The notes under the pieces: generated by a model
Database searches by the model: none
Told to the model about the DNA's origin: nothing
What the model saw: the letters and a program-made list of their open reading frames with translations, nothing else
Shown: piece after piece, positions 33,027 through 40,715 of the stretch
Layout: each line of letters opens with the position of its first letter
Numbering within the stretch: the first letter of the stretch is position 1
Position numbers and translations under genes: made by a program
DNA from: Chloroflexota bacterium
GTDB lineage: Bacteria > Chloroflexota > Dormibacteria > Dormibacterales > Dormibacteraceae
Direction: 5' to 3'
DNA: 60,977 nucleotides
NCBI GenBank assembly: GCA_005882115.1
Contig: VBEG01000034.1
Span: 1 to 60,977, forward strand

Positions 33027-34148
33027 TTATGTATGGCGCGCGGCGGGCGCTCGTACGGCCGCCGCCAGCTTCATCGCTTCCTGGATCACGGCTTCCTGGT
33101 GCGGTTGGAGCTCCTGGCCCCCGAACGACGCGAGCAGGTCGAGGAGCGGATCCGCAAGCTCCGTCCGCATCCCGGCGAGCTCCTCCATGATCGCCAGTCC
33201 GCAGTAAGGAACGTACGCCGGCGAGTAGCCGCCCTCGTGGCACATCACGAGCCGGCCGGCGCAAACTTCATCGGCCACGCCGAGCATCAGCTGGGTCAGC
33301 TTCCTGTAGCCGTCGCTCGTCATCATCATCGAGGCCAGCGGGTCCATCGCGCTCGCGTCGAGACCGGAGGCAATGATGATGAGCTCTGGCTGATAGGCGC
33401 GCAGCGCCGGCACCACCGCCCGCTCGAATGCAGCCACGTAGGCGCCCACGCCGGAGCCCGCCGGCAGCGGGACGTTGATGTTGTATCCCTCGCCGGCGCC
33501 AGATCCGGTGTCGGTGATCGCTCCGGAATTCGGCGGGTAGTTGTTGTCCTGGTGGATCGAGATCGTGAGCACACTCGGGTCGTCGTAGAAGGCATGCTCG
33601 GTGCCGTTGCCGTGATGCACGTCCCAATCCACGACCGCGACGCGGGACAGCCCGCGTAATTGCCTCGCATGAATCGCCGTCAGGGCGACATTGCCGAAGA
33701 TGCAGAACCCGCGACCCGTGTCTCGCTCGGCGTGGTGTCCAGGCGGCCGCACGAGCGCGTACGCGTTGTCAACCTTCCCGTCGAGCACGGCGTCGACCGC
33801 GGTGATACATCCGCCGACCGCCAGCAACGCGATGTCATAGGAGCCCGGACCGAATGGCGTGAGCTCGCCGGCGTCGCCTCCAAGCTGCGAGCTTTCGCGC
33901 CGGATGCGATCCACGTACTCGCTCGTGTGCAGCCCGAGGATCTCCTCCTCGGTCGCTGCGCGCGGCTTCAGCATCACCAGGTGGTCGATCAATCCGCTGA
34001 CCTCGATCAGGTTGCGGATCCGCCGCTTGCCTTCCGAGTTCTCGAGGTGCCCGAGGGGCTGCACGGTGAGGCCTGCCGGTATCACCCAGGCGCCTGTCCC
34101 GGTGTCGTGCCACGCGTACAGCTCGTGCCAGACGAAGCCAGTGGTCAC
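33027..34148 (-). CDS. Class II histone deacetylase-fold amidohydrolase (acetylpolyamine-type candidate)
   Basis: A 373-residue arginase/deacetylase-fold enzyme with an intact zinc site. Tandem His138-His139 lie in RPPGHHA, Asp176 and His178 in DWDVHHGNGTEH, a second Asp in GLDASAMDP near 272, and the transition-state Tyr in GGYSP near 315. Bacterial members deacetylate acetylpolyamines, acetoin-pathway proteins or acylated amines. Its start overlaps the LivM-type permease stop (ATGA), so it is coupled to an amine- or amino-acid-type importer. Small acylated amines are more likely substrates than proteins. Confidence 0.88.
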   Translation of the reverse strand: MTTGFVWHELYAWHDTGTGAWVIPAGLTVQPLGHLENSEGKRRIRNLIEVSGLIDHLVMLKPRAATEEEILGLHTSEYVDRIRRESSQLGGDAGELTPFGPGSYDIALLAVGGCITAVDAVLDGKVDNAYALVRPPGHHAERDTGRGFCIFGNVALTAIHARQLRGLSRVAVVDWDVHHGNGTEHAFYDDPSVLTISIHQDNNYPPNSGAITDTGSGAGEGYNINVPLPAGSGVGAYVAAFERAVVPALRAYQPELIIIASGLDASAMDPLASMMMTSDGYRKLTQLMLGVADEVCAGRLVMCHEGGYSPAYVPYCGLAIMEELAGMRTELADPLLDLLASFGGQELQPHQEAVIQEAMKLAAAVRAPAARHT

Positions 34149-35233
34149 AGCTCATCCTTCGTGTCGTGGGGCGCCGCCGGGCTGACCTCCACCGGTGGCG
34201 CCAGGGGCTCGGGCGCGAGGTACGTCTCGTACATCCGCCGGATCAGCGGCCAGAGGCCTTGCGGGGCGAAGACCGCGATCGTCGCCAGGACCAGGCCGAG
34301 AAGCAGCGTCTGGTAGTCGCCGAGCGCGACCAGGTACTGGTCGATGCCGATCACGAGGCCGGCGCCGAGGATCGGGCCGCCGAAGGTGCCCCAGCCGCCA
34401 ATCACGATCATCGCCAGCAGGTCGATGATGCGCGGGAAATCGAAGATCGTCGTCGAGATGCCGCCGTTGTAGTGGGTGCTGTACCCGCCGGCCAGGCCGG
34501 TGAAGAAGGCGCTGATCGTGAACAAAACCATGCGGACCCGGAACTGGTTGATGCCACGGCTCACCGCGTAGGTCTCCGAGTCGCGCAGCGCCGTCATCGC
34601 CACGCCGAGGGGTGAGTGGATGACGCGCCAGATGACGAACGTGGCGACGGCGAAGATCAGGCCGGCCAGGTAATAGAGGTAGATGGTGCGCTGGTCGCCG
34701 ATCGCGTTGCCGAACTGGAAAGTCTGGACCGTGACGAGCCCGTACCCGCCGCCGCTGATGAACCGCGGGCCGGTCACCGCGAACACGCGCGCCAGTTCGT
34801 GGAAGGCCAGGGTCAGCAGCACGACGTATACGCCTCGCAGCCGAAGCGTGGGCAGGCCGATGCCGAGGGCCGCGATCACAGCCACGATCGGAGAGAAGAG
34901 GATGGCGATGAACGGATTCCAGCCAAGGCTGTGCACGAGAACGCCCGAGGTCCACCCGCCGACCGCGAACAGCGCCACCTGGGCGAAGGAATAGATGCCG
35001 CCGTAACCCATGATCAGGTTCCACGACTGAGCGACCACCGCCTGGACGAAGAAGAGGATCAAGAGCGTCATCAGGTAGGTGCCGATGTCGAGCCGCAAGA
35101 GCACCCACGGCAGCACCAGCAGCAGCAGCGCCACGGCCCCGACCGTGTACAGCGAAACGCGGCGCCACGGCGCGGCGGCCTCGTCGAGCTTGGGACGGAT
35201 GACGCCGGCCGTGACCGCAGCCTGTGCGCTCAC
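34145..35233 (-). CDS. Branched-chain amino acid-type ABC permease (LivM family)
   Basis: A 362-residue inner-membrane permease. It has about eight to ten hydrophobic segments and the LivM landmarks NLIMGYGGIYSFAQVALFAVGG near residue 66 and GGWGTFGGPILGAG near 300. I place the start at GTG 35233, which overlaps the LivH-type stop (GTGA). Much longer upstream reading in the same frame is antisense-like. The last residues are cytoplasmic and overlap the HDAC-fold gene. Confidence 0.92.
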   Translation of the reverse strand: MSAQAAVTAGVIRPKLDEAAAPWRRVSLYTVGAVALLLLVLPWVLLRLDIGTYLMTLLILFFVQAVVAQSWNLIMGYGGIYSFAQVALFAVGGWTSGVLVHSLGWNPFIAILFSPIVAVIAALGIGLPTLRLRGVYVVLLTLAFHELARVFAVTGPRFISGGGYGLVTVQTFQFGNAIGDQRTIYLYYLAGLIFAVATFVIWRVIHSPLGVAMTALRDSETYAVSRGINQFRVRMVLFTISAFFTGLAGGYSTHYNGGISTTIFDFPRIIDLLAMIVIGGWGTFGGPILGAGLVIGIDQYLVALGDYQTLLLGLVLATIAVFAPQGLWPLIRRMYETYLAPEPLAPPVEVSPAAPHDTKDEL

Positions 35234-36111
35234 AGCCGCCGGACCTCGCCGATCCCGAAGAGGCCGTTCGGCCGGAGGATCAGCATGAGGATGATCAGGA
35301 GGAAGACGCCGGGCTGCGCCCAGGCGACGCCGTAGTAGACCTCGACGAACGACTCGAAGATGCCCAGCACGAACCCGGCCACGAGGGCCCCCCGTACGCT
35401 GCCCAGGCCGCCGAAGATCGTGACGATCAAAGCCTGGATCATCGGGTTGAAACCCGAGTTTGGATTGAGGAAGAAAAACGGCGAGAGGAGCACCCCGGCC
35501 AGCCCGGCCAGCGCGCCGCTGATCGCGATCACCATGCCGTAGGTGCGCACCACGGGGATCGACATCAGGCTCGCCGCCTCCTGCTGCTGGGAGACGGCGC
35601 GGATCGCCATCCCCTGCCGCGTGTAGGTGAGGAACAGGTAGACGAGCCCGAACAGGGCCAGCGACGTCCCGATCACCAGCAGACCCTGCTTGGTGATCTG
35701 CACGTCGCTGACGGTGAAGTTGCCGGTGATCACCGGCGGGATGACCTTGTACTCGGGGTTGAAAATGAGGATCGCCGCAGCGGAGACCGCGATCGAGATC
35801 CCGACCGTGGCGATCAGGGTCGAGTTGTCGAACCCGGGCTTGCCGATCACCGGCCTGATGAAGGTCAGGTGCATCAGGTACGCGAACGCGGCTGCCGCGA
35901 GCACGCCGATCGGCAGCGCGACCAGGATCGGCAGGTTGAGCCTCGACACGAAGAAGTAGGCGACGTACGAACCGACGACGAAGATCGCACCGTGGGCGAG
36001 GTTCAACAGCCGCACAGCGCCCCAGACCAGGGTCAGCCCAAGCGCCATCAGCCCGTACACCGAGCCAAAGAGGATTCCACCCCAGACCGCCTGCACAAGC
36101 TGGGTGCTCAA
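35230..36111 (-). CDS. Branched-chain amino acid-type ABC permease (LivH family)
   Basis: A 293-residue inner-membrane permease with LivH features: GILFGSVYGLMALGLTLVWG at the first helix, LNLAHGAIFVVGSYVAYF, and GGLGSVRGALVAGFVLGIFE near 240. It starts by overlapping the LivF-type stop (ATGA). It forms the transmembrane pair with the LivM-type protein. Confidence 0.93.
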   Translation of the reverse strand: MSTQLVQAVWGGILFGSVYGLMALGLTLVWGAVRLLNLAHGAIFVVGSYVAYFFVSRLNLPILVALPIGVLAAAAFAYLMHLTFIRPVIGKPGFDNSTLIATVGISIAVSAAAILIFNPEYKVIPPVITGNFTVSDVQITKQGLLVIGTSLALFGLVYLFLTYTRQGMAIRAVSQQQEAASLMSIPVVRTYGMVIAISGALAGLAGVLLSPFFFLNPNSGFNPMIQALIVTIFGGLGSVRGALVAGFVLGIFESFVEVYYGVAWAQPGVFLLIILMLILRPNGLFGIGEVRRL

Positions 36112-36809
36112 CCGAGGTAGCTCTCCAGCAGCGCCTTGTCGCGGAGGAGCTCGTCGGCCGGGCCCTCACGCACCAGCGACCCGGTCTCGAGCAGGTACAC
36201 GCGGTCGGCGAGGCCGGCGACGTGATTCGCGTTCTCGTCCGCGATCAACAGCGACATCCCGCCTTGCTTGACCTTGTGGATGCTGGCGTATATCTGCTGC
36301 GTGATGATTGGCGCGAGGCCCAGCGACGGCTCGTCGATGAGCAGCAGCCTGGCCTTCGACATCAGGCCGCGCCCGAGCGCCAGCATCCGGCGCTCGCCGC
36401 CCGAGAGCGTGCGCGCGAGCTGGCCGCCGCGTTCCTTGAGCCACGGGAAGAGCTCGTAGACGCGGCCGAGCCGCGCGTTGCGTTCTGACCATGTCGGGCC
36501 GTGGTAGGCACCCATCAGAAGGTTCTCGGTCACCGTCATCTCAGCGAAGAGCAGGTCGCCCTGGGGAATGTGGATGACGCCGGCCGCGGCAATCGCTTCC
36601 GCCTTCCAGTGCGTGATGTCCTTGCCGTCGAGGAGCACCTGGCCCGCGCGCGGAGGCAGCAGGCCGGTGATGGCCCGCAGCAGCGTCGTCTTGCCGTGGC
36701 CGTTCGGGCCGAGGACGATGACGCCCTCGCCTTCGTTGACGAAAAGGTCGATCCCGTGCAGGACCTCTCCGCCGCCGTAGCCTGCGACGAGGCCCCTGAC
36801 TTCAAGCAT
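36108..36809 (-). CDS. Branched-chain amino acid-type ABC ATP-binding protein (LivF family)
   Basis: A 233-residue ATPase. Walker A is GPNGHGKTT near residue 36, signature LSGGERR near 135 and Walker B LLLIDEPSLGLAP near 155. His in place of Ala or Ser in Walker A is a known minor variant. ATG 36809 is used; a TTG at 36815 overlaps the LivG-type stop and is also possible. It dimerises with the LivG-type subunit. Confidence 0.93.
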   Translation of the reverse strand: MLEVRGLVAGYGGGEVLHGIDLFVNEGEGVIVLGPNGHGKTTLLRAITGLLPPRAGQVLLDGKDITHWKAEAIAAAGVIHIPQGDLLFAEMTVTENLLMGAYHGPTWSERNARLGRVYELFPWLKERGGQLARTLSGGERRMLALGRGLMSKARLLLIDEPSLGLAPIITQQIYASIHKVKQGGMSLLIADENANHVAGLADRVYLLETGSLVREGPADELLRDKALLESYLG

Positions 36810-36811
36810 CC

Positions 36812-37585
36812 TCAAGCATCGGCGGGCGCCGCCTCCTCTGGTCCCATCGGCATCAGGTTGCCGAGATACACCTCGATCACCCGCCGGTCACGAAGCACCT
36901 TCGATGGTGGGCCAACCGCGATCTGCTGACCATGGTGGATGACGAGGATGCGGTCGGCCAGTGCCTGGACCGCCTTCATCACGTGCTCAATCATCAGGAT
37001 CGTCACGCCGGTCTTGGCAACGACCCGGATCAGGTCGATCATCTGCGCCCGCTCCACGGGGTTGAGGCCGCCGAACGGCTCGTCGAGCAGCAGCATCTGG
37101 GGCCGCATCGCGAGCGCGGTCGCCAGCATCAAACGCTTTCGCGCCAGCACCGGGAGCGCACCCGCGAGCTTTCGCTGCTGGTTGCCGAGCCCGCACAGGG
37201 CGAGCGCGTCGAGTGCGTCTTCCTGAGCCTGGTTGTTGAACCAGAGCGTCGGATTGTCGCCGTCGCGGCCGAATGCGCCGCCGACCAGCACGTTGGTCAG
37301 CACGGTCTGGCTGTTAAAGGCGACGGTGGTCTGAAAGGTGCGGGCCAAGCCGAGGCGGCTGATCTGGTGGGCTCGCAGACCCTGGATCTCGCGGTCCTTG
37401 AACTTGATGGTGCCGCTGGTGGCCGGGTTGACCCCGGAGATGCAGTCGAACAGGGACGTCTTGCCAGCGCCGTTGGGCCCGACGATGGCGTAGACCTCGC
37501 CGGGCTCGACGGCAAAGCTCAGGTCGCTTACCGCGAGCAGTCCTCCATAGGCCTTGCTGACCTTCAGGCACTCGAGGATCGGCAT
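36812..37585 (-). CDS. Branched-chain amino acid-type ABC ATP-binding protein (LivG family)
   Basis: A 257-residue ATPase with Walker A GPNGAGKTS near residue 37 and Walker B MLLLDEPFGGLNPVE near 166. The ABC signature is degenerate: where LSGGQ-type sequence is expected it reads LPVLARKR. Related LivG subunits sometimes carry LPLxxRKR here, so the ATP site opposite may still work. The usual C-terminal LivG extension after DRILVIHHGQ is present. The start lies 33 bp after the binding-protein stop. Confidence 0.9.
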   Translation of the reverse strand: MPILECLKVSKAYGGLLAVSDLSFAVEPGEVYAIVGPNGAGKTSLFDCISGVNPATSGTIKFKDREIQGLRAHQISRLGLARTFQTTVAFNSQTVLTNVLVGGAFGRDGDNPTLWFNNQAQEDALDALALCGLGNQQRKLAGALPVLARKRLMLATALAMRPQMLLLDEPFGGLNPVERAQMIDLIRVVAKTGVTILMIEHVMKAVQALADRILVIHHGQQIAVGPPSKVLRDRRVIEVYLGNLMPMGPEEAAPADA

Positions 37586-37617
37586 TCCTGGGCTTAGTCT
37601 GGCGGTTTTCTGGAGGC

Positions 37618-38934
37618 CTACCTCATCCAGGTGGGCAACACAAACGTGCCGCTCGTGAAGGGCGTCGGCGAGACGACCTTCTGCACGCCGTCCTGAATCT
37701 GGACGATGATGTGCGGCTGCCCGATCGACGCGTCCGCGGTCTGCGCTGGGAACTGGACGCCGGTGTGGTCTACGAACGAGATCGAACCCGTCGTGCCACG
37801 CCAGATCACCGACTCGGTGGCCTTGGCGACCGCCTTGTAGTTCTTCGGGTCACCGGACATGGCGACCGCCGCCGCCCATACGTTGACCTCGTCATAGCAG
37901 CCGCCCGCGTTGGCCCAACCGGGCTGGGCGCCGAACTTGGTCTGGTAGCGGGACCGGAAGTCGTTGCCGATCTTGTCGGGCAGCAACCCGAGCACGGTGG
38001 CCCAGACGATGCCGTTGGCGGCCGGTCCGGCGAGGTTCAGATACTCGGGGACCGATGGGCCGTACTGCTGGTAGACGAGGGTCTTGGTCGGGCTCGCCGC
38101 CCAGGCCTTGGCCATGGCCGCGTCATCGGCGGGCGAGAAGTCGCTGGTGAACAGCACCGTCGGCCTTGCCTGCTTGACCTTGGAGAGCACCGGGCCCCAG
38201 TCGGGCACCGCGCCTTCCGAAACGCCGTCGTTGGTGAGCACAGACCAGCCGAGTTGCTTGATCTGGGTCTCGAAGCCGGTCGCGATCACGGTGCCGTACG
38301 CGCTCTTGCCGCTGATGATCGAGCAGGTCTTGACCCTCGAGTTGAGCAGGCCTGCGTTCAGGGCGCCGTCCACCCAGTACGCAAAGCCCTGGCCGTACCA
38401 GGATTCGGTGGGGTCGCACTGGAAGATGCCCCAGTACTTGCTTGGGTTTCCCTTGTAGCGCTGGACCCACGCGATCTGCGTGTTCACGTTGTAGTAGAGG
38501 GCGCCCGCATTGGCGACGATGTCGAACTCCGGGCCGGAGGCCAGGTGGTAGCCCGAGAAGATGACATCGGCCTTCTCGACGCTGACAGCGCGGTTGAAGG
38601 CGGTCGTGATCTGGTCGGTGGAGGAGTCCTTGTCGTCGATCTCGACGTAGTCGAGGTGATAACCGACCAGGCCGCCTCGGCCGTTGATCTCGTCGACGGC
38701 CATCTTCACGCCGTTGGCCATCTCCTTTCCATCGGACGCGATCGAGCCGCCGGTCGGAAAGATACCCACGACCTTGACGCTTCCGCGGGACCCGCTTGCA
38801 GTGCCTGTCGATGACTTGGGGGCGAGGGCACTGCCCGCCACGCCGCCGATGATGAGTCCGCCGACGACGCCCGCGCCTCCTGCGAGCAGCTGCCTCCGGG
38901 TTATCTCGCGCTGACTGATCGAATCGCCCGCCAC
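37618..38934 (-). CDS. Branched-chain amino acid-type ABC substrate-binding protein (LivK / type 1 periplasmic fold)
   Basis: A 438-residue binding protein. The N-terminus has a Tat motif TRRQLLAGG and a Gly/Ile-rich hydrophobic stretch with no lipobox Cys, so it is exported but held by other means. The type 1 fold is shown by VKVVGIFPTGGSIASDGKEM near 53 and DVIFSGYHLASGPEF near 128. GTG 38934 follows GGGAGGATAAAA. Liv-type systems carry amino acids, amides, urea or aromatic acids. The deacylases downstream suggest an amine, amide or N-acyl compound. Confidence 0.9.
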   Translation of the reverse strand: MAGDSISQREITRRQLLAGGAGVVGGLIIGGVAGSALAPKSSTGTASGSRGSVKVVGIFPTGGSIASDGKEMANGVKMAVDEINGRGGLVGYHLDYVEIDDKDSSTDQITTAFNRAVSVEKADVIFSGYHLASGPEFDIVANAGALYYNVNTQIAWVQRYKGNPSKYWGIFQCDPTESWYGQGFAYWVDGALNAGLLNSRVKTCSIISGKSAYGTVIATGFETQIKQLGWSVLTNDGVSEGAVPDWGPVLSKVKQARPTVLFTSDFSPADDAAMAKAWAASPTKTLVYQQYGPSVPEYLNLAGPAANGIVWATVLGLLPDKIGNDFRSRYQTKFGAQPGWANAGGCYDEVNVWAAAVAMSGDPKNYKAVAKATESVIWRGTTGSISFVDHTGVQFPAQTADASIGQPHIIVQIQDGVQKVVSPTPFTSGTFVLPTWMR

Positions 38935-38997
38935 TTTTATCCTCCCTGTAATGACGTGTTCTTGGACTGCGTTGGAGCCTCTCCCCCCACGGCGGCG

Positions 38998-40026
38998 CTA
39001 CACCTTGTAATCGACTTTCACAGGTGCGCCGTTCTTGGCCGCTGACTCGTCGATGGCGAAGCAGACGGCCATCGATCGATACGAATCGTGGATTGACGCA
39101 TGAGACTCGACGTTGTTCTCGATGCAGTCGATGAAGTGGGCGATCTCAGGCACGAACGGGTGGTGCGTGACATCGCCCGAGGAAGGCTCGATGGTGGGAA
39201 AGGTCCAGTAGTCGAGCGATCCGGGATAGTGCTTCTTCGAGTAGACACGGTTGTTCTGGATCGTGCCCTCGGTGCCGAAGAGGCGGACGTTGAAGATGTA
39301 GGGTGTGTCGGCGTCGAGCACCGTGGACAGCTTGCCGACGGCGCCATTGGCGAATTTGAGCGAAGCAACCGTCACAGGGTCGTATTGGTAGTTCATGTCG
39401 AGCTTCGGACCTGCAGAAAATGCCGCGACCTCGGTGATCTCGCCCGCGAAGTAGCGGATCGCGTCAGCAGCATGGCAGCCCGCGGCGATGAACGCGCTTC
39501 CTCCGAGAGGCATCGCGACCGACCAGGGATAGCTCGGGTATTCCTTCTTGAGCGGATGCCAGTAGTCGGCCTCGGCGTAAATCATGTCGCCAAGCACGCC
39601 GTCGGCCTGGAGCTTTTTGACCGTCACGAACTGGGGATTCCAGCGGAGCACAAACGAGGTGACGCTCTTCACCTTGGCGTCGGTCACCGCCTTGTGGATC
39701 CGGCGCACGCCCGCGTAGTCGAGGGCGATCGGCTTCTCGATGACCACGTGCCGGCCTGACTTGGCTGCCCGCTCGAGCTGCGCCGGCCGTACGTCGGGCG
39801 GGGTGCACGAGGCGACGATCTTGACGCGGTCGTCCTCAAAGAGCTCGTCCTCAGTCTCGTACTCACGGGCTTCGACGCCGTGCTGCTTCATCAGGCGGCC
39901 GGCCTTGCCGGGCGTCCGGTTGTAGACGCCGGCCACCTCCGTCAGCGGGTGGTCGCGAAAGGCCTTGACATATTCACCGGCCACCCAGCCGGCCCCGAGA
40001 ATGGCTACTCCGTACTTCTTAGCCAC
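38998..40026 (-). CDS. Gfo/Idh/MocA family NAD(P)-dependent oxidoreductase
   Basis: A 342-residue oxidoreductase with the Rossmann motif AILGAGWVAGEY (residues 8-19), the catalytic EKPIALD near 96 and the GCHAADAIRYF helix with the catalytic His near 182. It acts on sugars, inositols or cyclic polyols. The start is GTG with GGGAGGG upstream. It is the first gene of the twelve-gene operon, directly behind a near-consensus promoter, and is 63 bp from the binding-protein gene. Confidence 0.9.
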   Translation of the reverse strand: MAKKYGVAILGAGWVAGEYVKAFRDHPLTEVAGVYNRTPGKAGRLMKQHGVEAREYETEDELFEDDRVKIVASCTPPDVRPAQLERAAKSGRHVVIEKPIALDYAGVRRIHKAVTDAKVKSVTSFVLRWNPQFVTVKKLQADGVLGDMIYAEADYWHPLKKEYPSYPWSVAMPLGGSAFIAAGCHAADAIRYFAGEITEVAAFSAGPKLDMNYQYDPVTVASLKFANGAVGKLSTVLDADTPYIFNVRLFGTEGTIQNNRVYSKKHYPGSLDYWTFPTIEPSSGDVTHHPFVPEIAHFIDCIENNVESHASIHDSYRSMAVCFAIDESAAKNGAPVKVDYKV

Positions 40027-40055
40027 AATTCCACGCCCTCCCCAAGACAGTGGGT

Positions 40056-40084
40056 AGCCTAGGTAGCCCTGACCACGGTGTCAA
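40056..40084 (-). promoter_or_regulatory. Near-consensus sigma70-type promoter of the twelve-gene catabolic operon
   Basis: On the minus strand TTGACA (40084-40079), a perfect -35 hexamer, is followed after exactly 17 bp by TAGGCT (40061-40056). Transcription should start near 40049 and give a leader of about 22 nt that contains GGGAGGG before the GTG at 40026. This is the best promoter match in the window. Confidence 0.7.
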
Positions 40085-40142
40085 GAACCGCGCCCGGTTG
40101 CCGGCAAATGGGCGTTAAGTGCGGTGTTAGAGTCGTGCCGCT

Positions 40143-40715
40143 TTGGCTTACGACCGAAAGCAGGCTGGACATCATGTCGCGCAGGCTGACCGACCCGACT
40201 ATCGCCTCCTGATCGGCCGCGCCGAAGTAGCGGTCGGCCAGGCACGCGACTTTTCCGTGCTCGACTCAGCTCGTGCCGCCACGCTCAAGGCGTGGGTGGC
40301 AACGCTGGTCCCCGCCGCCGGGAAGAGACCTGACGCGGCGGCCGTCGGCGCCGCCGAGTATGTGGACGCCACCGCGCTGCTGGTGCCGGCGCTGCGGCCC
40401 GTCTTGCTGCAGGCGATCGATCAGCTATCGCTTTTAGCAGCTGTCAAGGCCGGGAAGGCCTTCACCGAATGCGCCCCTGACGAGAGGGAGCTGCTGCTTC
40501 GTGAGCTCGAGGCGAGCGACGAAAGCGACGCGTTCAACATGGTGCGCGACTTCACCTACGAGGCGTACTACGGCCATCCACGCGTGCTCGCTGCGCTCGA
40601 GGAAGAAACTGGCTGGAGCAGCACGTCGCCGACAAGAGGCAGCTTGATGCCGCCGTTCGATTCCGCGCGGCTGGAGCGCGTTCGCTCGCTGCCGCCGCGC
40701 TGGCGAAAGGCATGA
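40143..40715 (+). CDS. Gluconate 2-dehydrogenase subunit 3-like protein
   Basis: About 190 residues, similar to the small subunit of membrane-type gluconate dehydrogenases (PF13618). The core runs from RDFSVLDSARAATLKAWVATLVP to DFTYEAYYGHP. Most relatives carry a Tat signal, but none is visible here. The start is uncertain: TTG 40143 is the longest choice, and GTG 40257 would cut into the domain. Its stop overlaps the GMC oxidoreductase start (ATGA), as expected for two subunits of one enzyme. Confidence 0.75.
   Translation: MAYDRKQAGHHVAQADRPDYRLLIGRAEVAVGQARDFSVLDSARAATLKAWVATLVPAAGKRPDAAAVGAAEYVDATALLVPALRPVLLQAIDQLSLLAAVKAGKAFTECAPDERELLLRELEASDESDAFNMVRDFTYEAYYGHPRVLAALEEETGWSSTSPTRGSLMPPFDSARLERVRSLPPRWRKA

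Noticed and set aside
35234-36169. N-terminal extension of the LivM-type permease
   Set aside because: It is an out-of-frame shadow of the LivH gene. The GTG at 35233 overlaps the LivH stop and is followed by the normal LivM N-terminus.
40128-40133. TAGAGT as a promoter for the gluconate-dehydrogenase-like operon
   Set aside because: The gap to TTG 40143 is 9 nt, the start itself is uncertain and no -35 lies at a suitable distance, so I did not list it.
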